64,000 bases of DNA from Cercis canadensis (taxonomy: Eukaryota; Streptophyta; Magnoliopsida; Fabales; Fabaceae): contig QAOA01005000.1 in assembly GCA_003255065.1 (NCBI GenBank), forward strand, positions 297,442 to 361,441. Reading direction: 5' to 3'. A program made the position numbers and the translations under genes. The notes under the pieces were generated by a model that worked only from the letters and a program-made list of their open reading frames with translations, was not told where the DNA came from and searched no databases. Shown here one piece after another: positions 49,339 through 60,982 of this stretch (positions are counted from its first letter, which is position 1; the number at the start of each line of letters is the position of its first letter).

Positions 49339-49452
49339 ATACTCACTTAGATATACTTAGTATAATTATATATAAATTCTAGTGATTATAATTTTTTTTA
49401 TAACAATATAAAAAAATAGCAGGTACAAATATTAAATCAAGGTACCCATTCT

Positions 49453-49567
49453 ATAACAACTCTTAGCAACTTAGCCTCTATCTTTGTTCCTTTAGTGGGC
49501 CTAGTATTTCCGGCAATTGCAATGGCTTCCTTATTTCTTCATGTTCAAAAAAAACAAGATTGTTTAG
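49453..49567 (+). pseudogene. psaI: Plastid psaI copy
   Basis: Source: a small membrane subunit of photosystem I. The frame reads [18 protein letters not shown] then [14 protein letters not shown], a single membrane helix. The start codon is ATA instead of ATG, and one added A near the end shifts the last residues, so the normal stop (TAG 49565-49567) is out of frame. Length is otherwise native. Confidence 0.9.
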
Positions 49568-49756
49568 ATACGTGAAGTGGAGACAAATCTCATCTTTTTT
49601 TTTTTAGATCTATAACGATGAATTACTCCTAAAGGTTTACAAGGGTTTACATCAGAATAGTGCTAGTTGATGAGAGTTACTTCGGAAACAAAAAAAAAAA
49701 GGTAAAATTCATTTCGGTTATTCTCCCAATTCCAATAAAATACAACTAGGTCTAGT

Positions 49757-50290
49757 ATGGGTTAGTGATCAAAATGTATATGGATAGAAGGTATAATGGG
49801 GTCTCGAAAAACAAGTAATTTCTGCTGGGCCTTTATCCTTTTTTTAGGTTCATTAGGTTTCTTATTAGTTGGAACTTCTAGTTATGTTGGTAGGAATTTG
49901 ATATATTTATTTCCGTCTCATCAAATTCTTTTTTTTCCACAAGGGCTCGTGATGTGTTTCTATGGAATTGTAGGTCTCTTTATTAGCTCCTACTTGTGGT
50001 GTATAATTTCGTGGAATATAGGTAGTGGTTATGATCAATTCGATAGAAAAGAAGGAATAGTGTGTAACTTTTGTTGGGGATTTCCTGGAAAAAATTGTCG
50101 TATTTTTCTCCATTTCTTATGAAAGACATTCAGTCCATCAGAATAGAAGTTAAAGAGGGTATTTATACTCATCATGTCCTTTATATGGAAATTAGAGGAC
50201 TCGTATTGATGAGAATTTGACCCCACGAGAAATTGAACAAAAAACAGCGGAATTGGCCTATTTCTTACATTACCAATTGAAGTATTTTGA
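49757..50290 (+). pseudogene. ycf4: Plastid ycf4 copy
   Basis: Source: photosystem I assembly factor with two N-terminal membrane helices. Codons 3 and 4 have become TAG and TGA (native Trp and Arg). The body is readable: [40 protein letters not shown] and [19 protein letters not shown] to a stop at 50122, then in another phase [19 protein letters not shown] and [20 protein letters not shown]. It lies between psaI and cemA, as in the plastid. Confidence 0.95.
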
Positions 50291-50468
50291 AAAAAAAATG
50301 AACTTGAAGAATAAAATAAACATGAATGTTTCTTAAAATAAAACTGGGGAATAGATTTATAGGTTCTATGACTTATAATAGATAATAGAACTTATGCTTA
50401 ACAGAAATATTATTATCATATAGAGTTGACGAATGAGGTGAAGGTGAGTTCATTAAAGATGACGAAAA

Positions 50469-51339
50469 ATGGCAAAAAAAGAAAGCATTTATTCCCCTTC
50501 TATATCTTACATCTATAGTCTTTTTGCCCTGGTGGATCTCTTTCTCATTTAATAAAATTCTAGAATCTTGGGTTACTAATTGGTGGAATATTGGTCAATC
50601 CAAAATTTTCTTGAATGATATTCAAGAAAAGAGTATTCTAAAAAAATTCATAGAATTAGAGGAACTATTCCTCTTAAATGAAATGATAAAGGAATATCCG
50701 GAAACATGTCTACAAAACCTTCATAACGGAATCTACAAAGAAATGATCCAATTGATCAAGACACACAATGAGGATTGTATCCATACGATTTTGCACTTCT
50801 CCACAAATATAATTTGTTTCATTATTCTAAGTGGTTATCTATTCTAGGTAATCAAGAACTTATTATTCTTAACTCTTGGGTTCAAGAATTCCTATATAAC
50901 TTAAGCGACACAATAAAAGTTTTTCTATTCTTTTATTAATTGATTTATGTATAGGATTCCATTCGCCCCATGGTTGGGAACTAATGACTGGTTCTGTCTA
51001 TAAAGATTTTGGATTTGCTCATAATCATCAAATCATATCCGGTCTTGTTTCCACTTTTCCAGTCATTCTAGATACAATTTTTAAATATTGGATTTTCCGT
51101 TATTTAAATCGNTTTTATTAACTGATTTATGTATAGGATTCCATTCGCCCCATGGTTGGGAACTAATGACTAGTTCTATCTATAAAGATTTTGGATTTGC
51201 TCATAATCATCAAATCATATCCGGTCTTGTTTCCACTTTTCCAGTCATTCTAGATACAATTTTTAAATATTGGATTTTCCGTTATTTAAATCGTGTATCT
51301 CCGTCACTTGTAGTGATTTATCATTCAATGAATGACTGA
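50469..51339 (+). pseudogene. cemA: Plastid cemA copy
   Basis: Source: inner envelope membrane protein. The start ATGGCAAAAAAAGAAAGC has one extra A relative to the native MAKKKAF codons and shifts frame. Recognisable parts are [39 protein letters not shown] and [17 protein letters not shown], and the C-terminus [12 protein letters not shown], [20 protein letters not shown] and [12 protein letters not shown] block (50931-51111) is repeated at 51113-51293 around a single n, so the apparent duplication of the C-terminal part is probably an assembly artefact. Confidence 0.95.
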
Positions 51340-51554
51340 AAAAAAAAATGATCCACTTATAATGTTTGTTACTTTGTACATAAGCTAAACATTCAAAATT
51401 TTATTTATTCTTTTCTTTGTCTTTCTACCCAGCCAGGGGATTCTTCCTATATTCCAATAAAATTATTTCAGTAAATAGTAGAATCATGGATAGGGAACTA
51501 TACTAGCAACTACGTAATTTTATTGTAGAAATTTTCAGGATCAATGATTGGACC

Positions 51555-52508
51555 ATGCAAACTAGAAATGCCTTTTCTTGGATAAAGGAAGAGATTACTC
51601 GATCCATTTCCGTATCGCTCATGATATATATAATAACTCGAGCACCCATTTCAAATGCATATCCCAATTTTGTACCACAGAGTTATGAAAATCCGCGAGA
51701 AGCAACCGGCCGTATTGTATGTGTCATTTGCCACTTAGTTAATAAGCCCGTGGATATCGAGGTTTCACAAGTGGTACTTCTTGATACTGTATTTGAAGCA
51801 GTTGTTCGAATTCCTTATGATATGCAAGTGAAACAACTTGCTAATGGTAAAAAAGGGGCTTTGAATGTGGGGGCTGTTCTTATTTTACCAGAGGGGTTTG
51901 AATTGGCTCCCCCCAATTGTATTTCGGCTGAGATTAAAGAAAAGATAGGCAATCTTTCTTTTCAAAGCTATCGCCCCAATAAAAAAAAAATTCTTATGGT
52001 AGGTCCTGTTCTTAGTCAAAAATATAGTGAAATCGCCTTTCCTATTCTTTCCCCTAATCCTACAACTAAGAGAGATGTTCACTTCTTAAAATATCCCATA
52101 CGTAGGCGGGAACAGGGGAAGGGGTCAGATTTATCCCAACGGGAGCAAGAGTAATAATAATGTTTATAATGCCCATAGGTATAATAAGCAAAATCATACA
52201 AAAAGAAAAAGGGGGATACAAGATCACTATAGTGGATTCGTCGGATGGACGTGAAGTGATTAATATTATACCTCCTAGACCAGAACTTCTTGTTTCAGAG
52301 GGTGAATCTATCAAACTTGATCAACCATTAACGAGTAATCCTAATGTAGGTGGATTTGGTCAGGGGGATGCAGAAATAGTACTTCAAGATCCGTTACATG
52401 TCCAAGGTCTCTTGTTCTTCTTGGCATCTATTATTTTGGCAAAAATCTTTTTGGTTCTTAAAAAAGAAACAGTTTGAAAAGGATCAATTGTCCAAAATGA
52501 ATTTTTAG
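51555..52508 (+). pseudogene. petA: Plastid petA (cytochrome f) copy
   Basis: Source: cytochrome f of the cytochrome b6f complex. The first 190 or so residues are open from ATG 51555: the signal region [17 protein letters not shown], then [20 protein letters not shown], which keeps the CxxCH haem site (CVICH), and [21 protein letters not shown] frameshift near 52105 ends this frame at 52154. The rest reads [55 protein letters not shown] and the C-terminal anchor [17 protein letters not shown], with a second frameshift just before the native C-terminus. Many substitutions relative to the conserved protein. Confidence 0.95.
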
Positions 52509-53680
52509 GTCCACAGATTTATCAACATATTAAGTTCGTAAAAAGAACTAAATTTGTGTCGATAATTATGTAATTTTGTATAATCAAAAAATTATGAAAA
52601 TCCCTTTTTCTACCATATTTATAGAATTACTTGTACCGCAATACTAGTCATTCATAGTAAGTATATTGTAAAGAAGACTATTTGACTTTACCTATTTAAA
52701 TGTTTTTTTTCTCAATCCCAATAAATGGGAGCGATATGATTATGTTACTGTTTTCAGATTTCAATGTCATAAAATATATTAATGGTTTTCTATTTTAATA
52801 TAAAAAAATTTGACTAGATATTAAACATAAGAAAATGTAGAATATAAAGCACATTATAAATAGAAATGGGGTAAAGTAAAAAGGGATTCTAGGAGGGATC
52901 ATTTTATTTGTCTTCCTAGAGCCCCTTTTCCTTGTGTTGAAATAAATATGAATAATATAATAATACTTTTTGATCCCATTCGTAAAAGAATCCTATTCTT
53001 AGTTTATATTTTTTTCCTTTCCGAGTTTTTATTAGAACCTTTTTTTATGACATAGAATATTTTTTTTTATTGCACATACCATATAATATAATATAAATAT
53101 AATATAAGAAGTATACATAGTGGACAAAAAAAAAAGGAATTTTATTGAGCAAATAGAACTTCTTCAATGAACTTGTTTATACAAAAAAAAAAATGAAACC
53201 TTGATTAGATAGGAAAATAATATATACTAAAATAAATAAATACATAGAGTTAGAGTAAGATTCTATTAGTATAGAAAGGGTTTGGTTCGCATGATATCTG
53301 ATCGATAGAAAAAAGAAATATATAATATAATTATTCTATTACAATAGAATTAATTATAATTCTATTGTGTCACCATCACCCAGAAAAAAGTAAATCAATT
53401 GTTCTTTCTTTTACTTTCTTTGAAAGTATCACAAATATTATCGCAGGACAGATGTTTTGAATCAATTAATGAAGTTCATTTTTTAGAAATATCATCAGAA
53501 ATAAATGAAATGGAATTTTTTGAAACATCATAAAGAGTTATCCATTTTGTCATTTATACGAATAAAAAATCTTATGATTAGTAAGAACTCAACAGGACCC
53601 CTTTGAATTTGACAAAGAAAGAGGGGGTTCCATTGAGTTCTTACGCTTTCATTTCTAAAACTCAGTTCATCCGATTACTA
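52509..53680 (+). other. Plastid petA-psbJ spacer
   Basis: AT-rich spacer with homopolymer runs. No gene. Position between petA and psbJ agrees with native order. Confidence 0.7.
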
Positions 53681-53752
53681 TAGGGATGAACTAATCCGAA
53701 ATATGAACCATAAAAGAAAATACCAATTAAACCGATCACAGGAATACGCTTC
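53681..53752 (-). pseudogene. psbJ: Plastid psbJ 3' fragment
   Basis: Source: a small photosystem II subunit. The minus strand reads IPVIGLIGIFFYGSY followed by a changed tail before TAG (psbJ normally ends in FYGSYSGLGSSL). The N-terminal half is replaced by rrn23 sequence from about 53753. Opposite orientation to petA is as in the plastid. Confidence 0.8.
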
Positions 53753-55842
53753 GTATGGTATTTCTGTCCAGGTGCAGGTAGTATGCATCTTCACAAACAT
53801 ATCTATTTCACCAAGCCTCTCTCCGAGACAGTGCCCAAATTGTTACGCTTTTCGTGCGGGTCGGAACTTACCTGACAAGGAATTTTGCTACCTTAGGACC
53901 ATTCTAGTTACAGCCGCCGTTCACCAAGGCTTCGGTTGTCGGCTCCCTTGTCATCAGGTCACCAACTTCCTTGACCTTTCAGCACCGGGTAAGCGTCAGC
54001 TCCCATACATAATCTTACGACTTTGCGAAGACCTGTGTTTTTGGTAAATAATCGCCTGAGCCTGGTCATTGTGACCCCCTTTGTGAGGAGGCACCCTTTC
54101 TCCCAAAGTTATAGGGCTATTTTGTTGAGTTTCTTAGAAAGAGTTATCTCGCACTCCTAGGTATTCTTTACCTACCCACCTATGTCAGTTTTGGGTACAG
54201 GTAACCTTTTGTTAAAGGTCATTTGAGCTTTTCCTGGGAGTATGGCATGGGTTACTTCAGCGCCGTAGCACCTAGTACTCGAACATTGGCTTGAGGCATT
54301 TTTTCTACCCTTTCTTAGCCTAAAAAAGTAAAGGCACTTTGTGTCCTTGAACCGATAACCATCTTTCGGCTAATCTAGCCTCCACCGTCCCTCGGGAGCA
54401 ACAAGGGGTAGTACAAGAATATTCACCTATTGTCCATCAACTACACCTTTCGACCTGATCTTAGGCCCTGACTCACCCTCTGTGGATGAACCTTGCGCAG
54501 GAACCCTTAGGTTTTCAGGGCATTGGATTCTCACCAATGCTTGTATTACTCAAGTCGACATTCTCGTTTCCGCTTCATCCATGACTGCTTGTGCGGGTCC
54601 TTCACTCTAAGGCGGAATGCTCCCCTACCGATACATTTTTACATCCCACAGCTTCGACAGATCGCTTAGCCCTGTTCATCTTTGGCGCAAGAATGCTCGA
54701 TCAGTGAGCTATTAACACTCTTTCAAGGGTGGTTGCTTCCAAGAAAACCTCTTGGTTGTCTCTGCACCCCTACCTCCTTTATCACTGAGTGGTCATTTAA
54801 GGGCCTTAGCTGGTGATCCGGGCTGTTTCCCTCTCGATGATGAAACTTATCCCCAATCACCTCACTGGCCGACCTTGACCCCTGTTATTTTGAGGTCATA
54901 TCTAGTATTCAAAGTTTGCCTCAATTTGGTACCGCTCTCGCTACCTGCACGGAAATAGTGCTTTAACCCTTGATGTCCAGTCAATTGTTGCACCTTAACG
55001 CATTTCGGGGAGAACTAGCTAGCTCTGAGTTCAAGTGGCATTTTACCCCTAACCACAACTCATTCGCTAATTCTTCAACATCAGTTGGTTCAGACCGCCA
55101 CTTAATTTCACCCAAGCTTCATCCTGGTCATGGATAGATCACCCAGTTTCGGGTCCATAAGCAGTGACAATTGCCCTCTAAAGACTCGCTTTCTCTATGA
55201 CTTCGGTGGGTTCCCTTAACCAAGTCACTACCTATGAGTCATCGGCTTATTCTTCAACAGGGATGTAGTTAGAGCCTCGGGCTCCCCGAGCTCCTCTCAC
55301 TGCTTAGGAGCTTATGGTTTCATGTTCTATTTCACTCCCCATGGGGGTTCTTTTCACCCTTCCCTCATGGTACTACTTCACTATCAGTCACCCAAGATTA
55401 TTTAGCCTTGTAAGGTGGTCCTTGCTAATTCACACTAGATTCCACATGCCCCATGCTACTCGAGTCAAAGTGTAAGCTAATGATGTTTTCGGCTACTGGA
55501 CTCTCGCCATCTAAGGTGCAGCACTCCATCGATTCGCCTAGTAGCATGACGCTTGTATTGCTCTCCCACAACCCAATTTTCAAGGTTTAAGCTGCTCCCA
55601 TTTCACTCGCCGCTACTACAGGAATCGTTTTTTCTTTCTTTTCCTCTGGCTATTAAGATGTTTCAGTTCGCTAGGTTGTCTCTTGCCTGCCCATGGATTC
55701 AGAAACAGTTTGAAAGGTTAACCTATTCAAGAATCTCTAGATCTACGCTTATTTTCAACTCCCTGAAGCATTTCGTAGCTTACTACGCCCTTCCTCATCT
55801 ATGGATGCCTAAGTATCCACCGTAAACCTTTCCTCGTTTGAA
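53753..55842 (-). pseudogene. rrn23: Plastid 23S rRNA copy, 3' third missing
   Basis: The minus strand begins at 55842 with TTCAAACGAGGAAAGG, the plastid 23S start, and continues for about 2.1 kb through text such as GGGGAGAACTAGC-type and 'ggtcctaaggtagcaaaatt' (near 53893) to 'ggcactgtctcggagagagg', ending at 'cacctggacagaaa'. The last part corresponds to about position 2060 of the E. coli molecule, so most of domain V and all of domain VI are missing. Frames across it (53703-54047, 54752-54958, 55553-55825) are shadows. The first ~235 nt are repeated after the n at 56249. Confidence 0.95.
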
Positions 55843-55994
55843 CCTTGGCCTTAACTTTAAGGCTATGCCATCCTAAGGTCTTGCTAAATGGAAGGATCTT
55901 ATCAATGTCCATGAATGATAAATCATAGATTGAATTGCCGAATCGGAAAAATTAGGTGCTATCATATAGCTTTGTATTGGCTAAGTTCACAAGT

Positions 55995-56029
55995 TGGAGA
56001 TAAGCGGACTCGAACCGCTAACATCCGCC
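55995..56029 (-). pseudogene. trnA-UGC: trnA-UGC 3' exon, first copy
   Basis: Minus strand gives GGCGGATGTTAGCGGTTCGA and then GTCCGCTTATCTCCA, the 3' exon of plastid tRNA-Ala with its T-loop. One base differs from the usual exon. It is followed by the group II intron (56030-56248). Spacing to rrn23 is native. Confidence 0.9.
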
Positions 56030-56249
56030 ATAGGGTAAACCATCGCCTCTCAGGCCCCCAACTGATTCTACCATAGAGGCCAGCGATAGACAATAACTCC
56101 CCCCCGAACACAGCTTACAACTTTCATCATATTGTGCTCTCCAAAGAGCAACTCTTCTCAAAATCTCAAAAGGTGTTGAATTGGAATCTCATTCTAACTA
56201 AGGATTCTTGTGGTTCCAGAGGATCCAGCTACATGAGAACCAGGAACAN

Positions 56250-56890
56250 CGCCGCTACTATGGGAATCGTTTTTTCTTTCGTTTCCTCTGGCTATTAAGA
56301 TGTTTCAGTTCGCTAGGTTGTCTCTTGCCTGCCCATGGATTCAGAAACAGTTTGAAAGGTTAACCTATTCAGGAATCTCTAGATCTACACTTATTTTCAA
56401 CTCCCTGAAGCATTTCGTAGCTTACTACGCCCTTCCTCATCTATGGATGCCTAAGTATCCACCGTAAGCCTTTCCTCGTTTGAACCTTGGCCTTAACTTT
56501 AAGGCTATGCCATCCTAAGGTGTTGCTAAATGGAAGGATCTTATCAATTTCCATGAATGATAAATCATAGATTGAATTGCCGAATCGGAAAAATTGGGTG
56601 CTATCATATAGCTTTGTATTGGCTAAGTTCACAAGTTGGAGATAAGCGGACTCGAACCGCTAACATCCGCCATAGGGTAAACCATCGCCTCTCAGGCCCC
56701 CAACTGATTCTACCATAGAGGCCAGCGATAGACAATAACTCCCCCCCGAACACAGCTTACAACTTTCATCATATTGTGCTCTCCAAAGAGCAACTCTTCT
56801 CAAAATCTCAAAAGGTGTTGAATTGGAATCTCATTCTAACTAAGGATTCTTGTGGTTCCAGAGGATCCAGCTACATGAGAACCAGGAACA
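56250..56890 (-). repeat. Second copy of rrn23 5' end, trnA exon and intron after an n
   Basis: 56250-56890 repeats 55608-56248 with few differences; the single n at 56249 separates them. It includes a second trnA 3' exon at 56637-56671. Probably an unmerged contig overlap, so only one trnA exon should be counted until the join is resolved. Confidence 0.85.
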
Positions 56891-57118
56891 AAGAGCTTTC
56901 CCCCGCCCCCTCTCTCCGCCCAACTCTTTGGTCTTAAGAATGCTGGTTTTAAGAATGAGTGATTGCCTTTCTCCGACCTTTAGTGTCTAACCTGAGAGCA
57001 GACAACTAATGCATTCCACTTATTGAACATGGTTCTATGGTCGGTCCGCGACCCTTGGATGTTGAAGGCATCCTTGGGGTGATCTCGTAGTCCCTACGGG
57101 GTCGAGATCTCCTCACTT
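56672..57118 (-). pseudogene. trnA-UGC group II intron, partial
   Basis: Plastid tRNA-Ala intron text continues left to right away from the 3' exon and stops at about 57118 ('gtcgagatctcctcac'), where it is joined to trnK intron sequence. The 5' exon and the rest of the intron are missing. Confidence 0.8.
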
Positions 57119-57693
57119 TTTCCATCGAATTGTTTTATGTTCATTTTCATTCTAGGATAACAAAACAAGATAGTTAGAAATCCTTTATTTTTGCAACCCA
57201 ATCGCTCTTTTGATTTTGGAAAAAAAAAATCTTTATCAATATACTCTTTCTTCTACACATTTATCGCCACCCCATAATATAGAATAGCTAATAGTTAGGA
57301 CTCATAACAAAAATCAATAATCTATTCATGGAAAAAGCTTTTCCCGCATCAAGCACTAATATATTTTTAACATTTAATTAGATCGGGTAATCATTCAATT
57401 AAAAAAAAAAAGCTCATTGCTTTTTCTTTCCTTATAATTGGAGCTGCCAAGCTTTATCCATTTATTAATTCAACCCAACTTTGAATTTCTTTTGTTCCAA
57501 GCCAAGAATTCAAACAAGGGTTTGGGCCGGATTGGATCCAATAAGAATGAAATATTCTTAGAATTCTCAATTGATACGACATGCTGCTTTTTTCCATTCA
57601 TTCCTTTCTAGATCAGTCATAGTCTTACATACTCTACCGATGGTATGGATGAATCCATTACTTCATAGAAATGTGTAAAAAACCAAGTCACAC
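57119..57693 (-). pseudogene. trnK-UUU intron, part upstream of matK
   Basis: Minus-strand text after the trnK 5' exon, running toward the matK start; it ends at 'atgaacataaaacaatt' beside the usual matK start, but no matK coding sequence follows. The break lies almost exactly at the matK start. Confidence 0.8.
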
Positions 57694-57730
57694 TTAAAAG
57701 CCGAGTACTCTACAATTGAGTTAACAACCC
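57694..57730 (-). pseudogene. trnK-UUU: trnK-UUU 5' exon
   Basis: Minus strand GGGTTGTTAACTCAATTGTA then GAGTACTCGGCTTTTAA, 37 nt like the plastid tRNA-Lys 5' exon. Several changes (GCT to GTT, ACGG to ATTG) would damage the acceptor and D arms. The 3' exon is absent. Confidence 0.9.
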
Positions 57731-58444
57731 TAATAAAATAAGATATGTAGATACAATTGCAATCAAACTAAATTAAAAAAAAGAAGATTGAATTGTAGAA
57801 TAAAAAAAATATTACAAAATTAAATTGAAAATAGAAAAAAAAAATTGAATAAGTCAAAATGAACAAATCATATCAAAATACAAGAAATTTTCTCAGAAAC
57901 AAAAAATAAAAACAAAAATCCTATGGAAGAGAAACAAATATATATATTTATTTCCAATCGGATTATATTTGTTTGATACACTGTTGTCAATATTATAATG
58001 TTAAGAAAAGACTACAATGGCGAATAAATAAAATTAAATAACAATTTAATAAATACTACAACTACAATTTGAATTCAATATTCATTTATTCAATCAATAC
58101 AATATAAATAGTAATAAGTAAGCTTAACCTAACCCTTTTTTTTTTCATTTTTTCAAAGAATTCCCAACTCATTGAGGGTAATGTATTTATAGACCCCAAT
58201 TTTTTCATTTATTACTTCATTTATTCATTTTATCTTTTTTCTTTCTATTTATATCAATAAAAATAGAAAAATATATTTTTATGGTTATACAAAACAACAT
58301 TATATGATAGCAATAATAAATAAAAAATTAGCTATGAACAGAGCAAGAGAGAGGAAGGGGATAAGAGAGAAAAAAAGGTTATATAAATCTATATAGAAGT
58401 TATCCACACCCTCTTTTTTTTTTTTAATTTCATTTCATTAATGA
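57731..58444 (-). other. Plastid trnK-rps16 spacer
   Basis: AT-rich spacer with the order expected of a plastid genome. No gene. Confidence 0.7.
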
Positions 58445-58672
58445 TTAATTGAATTTCGTTTGTTGATTAGGGCAAAGTTCCATAAAAACACCCGCCTTTT
58501 TTGAAATATCCTGAACAGTTCCTATAGGTTGAGCGCCCTTTTCAAGGAAATATAGAATAATAGGAATATTTAAATAGGTTTGATTCTTTATCGGATCATA
58601 AAAACCCACTTTCTAAAGATCTCTTCCCTCTCTTCGGGATCGAACATCAATTGCAACGATTTGATAAACTAA
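58445..58672 (-). pseudogene. rps16: Plastid rps16 exon 2
   Basis: Source: small-subunit ribosomal protein bS16. The minus strand reads VYQIVAIDVRSRREGRDL, a TAG in place of the next residue, [17 protein letters not shown] and [20 protein letters not shown], then TKFN and a TAA at 58445. The one nonsense codon makes it a pseudogene. The exon start is estimated from the group II intron 3' end. Confidence 0.92.
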
Positions 58673-59482
58673 TACACCCCTAGAAACGTATAAGAAATTT
58701 TCTGCTCGTATGGCTCAAGAAAATTCGAAATTATGTCTACGTATAGAATTATATATGTTAAATAAATCCATAAAATAATCAAATCAATTAGACTTAAATA
58801 TTTTTTTCTTTTTCTTTACCCAAAAAATAACTCGTATTCATAATCTCATAACTCAAGTTGGATAAATCTCAAATAACTCAAAGGAAAACAAAACCTTTAG
58901 GTATTTCATTTATTCAGTGGTCTCTGCTCCCTTTTTTTGTCTATCTTCTTTCGAATCTATTTTGATTCTTCATTCTGCTATAGTTGTTGAGACAATTGCA
59001 AATGGTATTTACTTATTCCAGGATACTAAAGCTTTTCCTTGAATCATTAATCATTTCAAAAATGGCAGCAACATGCCTTTTTTTTTTTTAATATTTCTTT
59101 CTATCATTTTATTTCTTTTGATCAAACAATCATAAAGAATGTATGATTGATTCCCGCAGATGCACTTTTGATCAAAATACTTTTACCAATTTCAACAATT
59201 TTTTTTCTATTTTGAATTTTGCTCAAATTGGATCCTTTTGAATAGAAAATATACTTACAAAGTTGTTCTAACTTATTAATTTTCACTAACCCTAGATACA
59301 TGCTCCTAAGAAATGAATCAACTCAAGTTCCATCATGTACTATTTACACTATCAACCCCCCCCCCCCCCCCCCCCCCCCAAAAAAAAGAGTTCGAGTGGA
59401 ACAGAACAAACGATGTCAAGTCAAGAGCATCCTCATTTCTATATAATATAAAAATGGTGGATGTAAGAATCCACAACTAATT
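58673..59482 (-). pseudogene. rps16 group II intron, partial, with a 24-C run
   Basis: The text 'gagccatacgagcagaaaat' near the exon is the usual 3' end of this intron. Homology continues to 'gtggattcttacatccacc' (about 59478), interrupted by a run of 24 C (59356-59379). Exon 1 is missing; a gypsy element begins immediately to the right. Confidence 0.8.
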
Positions 59483-60982
59483 TAATGATGTCTTCTATCA
59501 ATGGATACAAAACACCCACGCCTTTGCACCTGGTGCAACAACAAGTACCAGTTTGACTTGGGGGGTGGGGAATGATGAAGAACAACTAGCATAAATAAGA
59601 ACAATAAGCAAACAAAACAGTAACAAAAGAGTATTAAAAAGATTAATATGTTAGGTAAATTCCCCAGCAGTGGCGCCAAAATTTTGACGGGTGCCAAACG
59701 GTACAAAATTAAACTACTAATTGCAACTAATTTGTAGTATAGGATGCAATCAGTGTCATCTCCCAAGGATTCACCAGAACAACTAATCTTTTAAGAACTT
59801 AAGCAAGAACAGAATAAGGGGGGTTTGTGTTGAATGCAATATACTAAGAATTTAGAAAGCAGTAAACTGAATTTATCAAATAAGAGAAAACGCAATCAAC
59901 TCAAGCAGGCAACCAAACCTTAATCCATCCTTGTTCACTAAAGATAAACTAGATCTGATTTAATTCTTGGTTAAGTGTTACCTGGAACCCCTAACAATAA
60001 CACTTAGAATTCCTACTGATTTACCAATCAGGATTCAATTAATCATGGAATTAAGACTCTAGGCAACCGCTCTATATCACTAAATCCAGATTAATTTAAT
60101 AACCGAATTATCCAAGTTAACCATATATTAAAGACCTTTAAAGTATGATTATCAATCTGATTACTGTTATGAATCTAATCAACCGATTTAAATTCATACA
60201 AAGCATGCATGTAATTAAAATACCATTCAATCACATGAAGAAGGGAAGAAATAGTAATTCAAATTAGATTAAATCAAATCCAGTTGAAGCACAGGAACTT
60301 TGGATTATTAAGTTTGGCTCCTCTTGAATTGATTACAAAAGAACTTAGCCTTCCATGGAAGACTTGAACACAAAACAAGGGTGGAAAAATGAACTCAGCA
60401 AATGAGGCAGCAACTGCTCAAGGTAATTTCGTATCTCTTCTGGTTGTTCTCTTTTCCTCAACAATCTTGAGAATAAATACTAGCTAGCTGCCTTCTCTAG
60501 GTTTCCTAATTACAAAATAAACCTAGTTTTCTAAATTATTAATGGTAAAAACGTGATCAAGCCCTAGTGTTATGTGTGCTGGCCCAATAAGCAGATGTTG
60601 GCCCAAATAAACATACTCTGGTCCAATAGGCAAGCCTAAGGAAAGGAATCAGTTAATGCTGGGCGGATGCAGAAAATATGGATTGATTGCACCTGAATTT
60701 CAGTTGTCCAGTCACGAGAATCAGCTTCTGGGATCTTCATATGAAATGTAGTTTATGTCAGCTTTCCAATGAAACTAGAATCACATCAATTGGACATCTG
60801 TAGCCAAAGATATGGTGAAAAACGTAAGCAATATCAGAATTCAACAGTTAAGCAATTAAAATCTATAAGCACCAACAAATCCAAATCAACAAAACATGTC
60901 TAAAGGCCATAAAAATCACTAGAAATACACACTAAAAAACTAAGTATAAGTGAAACAAATAGTGTAAAATAATGTGTTATCA
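59483..60982 (-). mobile_element. Truncated Tat-type gypsy element: leader, PBS and 5' LTR
   Basis: On the minus strand the LTR (60982 to 59685, 1298 bp) is followed after six bases by TGGCGCCACTGCTGGGGA (59678-59661), a primer site of the TGGCGCCGTTGCCGGGGA class used by Tat/Ogre-type elements. About 180 bp of leader remains, and it then fuses to rps16 intron sequence at 59482. All coding parts and the other LTR are gone. The LTR is the full-length relative of the solo LTR at 37900-38769. Confidence 0.85.
59661..59678 (-). promoter_or_regulatory. Primer binding site, TGGCGCC type
   Basis: TGGCGCCACTGCTGGGGA on the minus strand, directly after the 5' LTR. Confidence 0.8.

Noticed and set aside
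53703..55825. Plus-strand reading frames across the rRNA
   Set aside because: They are shadows of the 23S rRNA copy on the minus strand.
55995..56671. Two trnA 3' exons as two genes
   Set aside because: The second copy follows a single n and repeats 640 bp of context, so it is probably an assembly overlap.
59482..59766. 94-codon minus-strand frame
   Set aside because: It crosses from LTR through the primer binding site into the leader of a gypsy element, which is non-coding.
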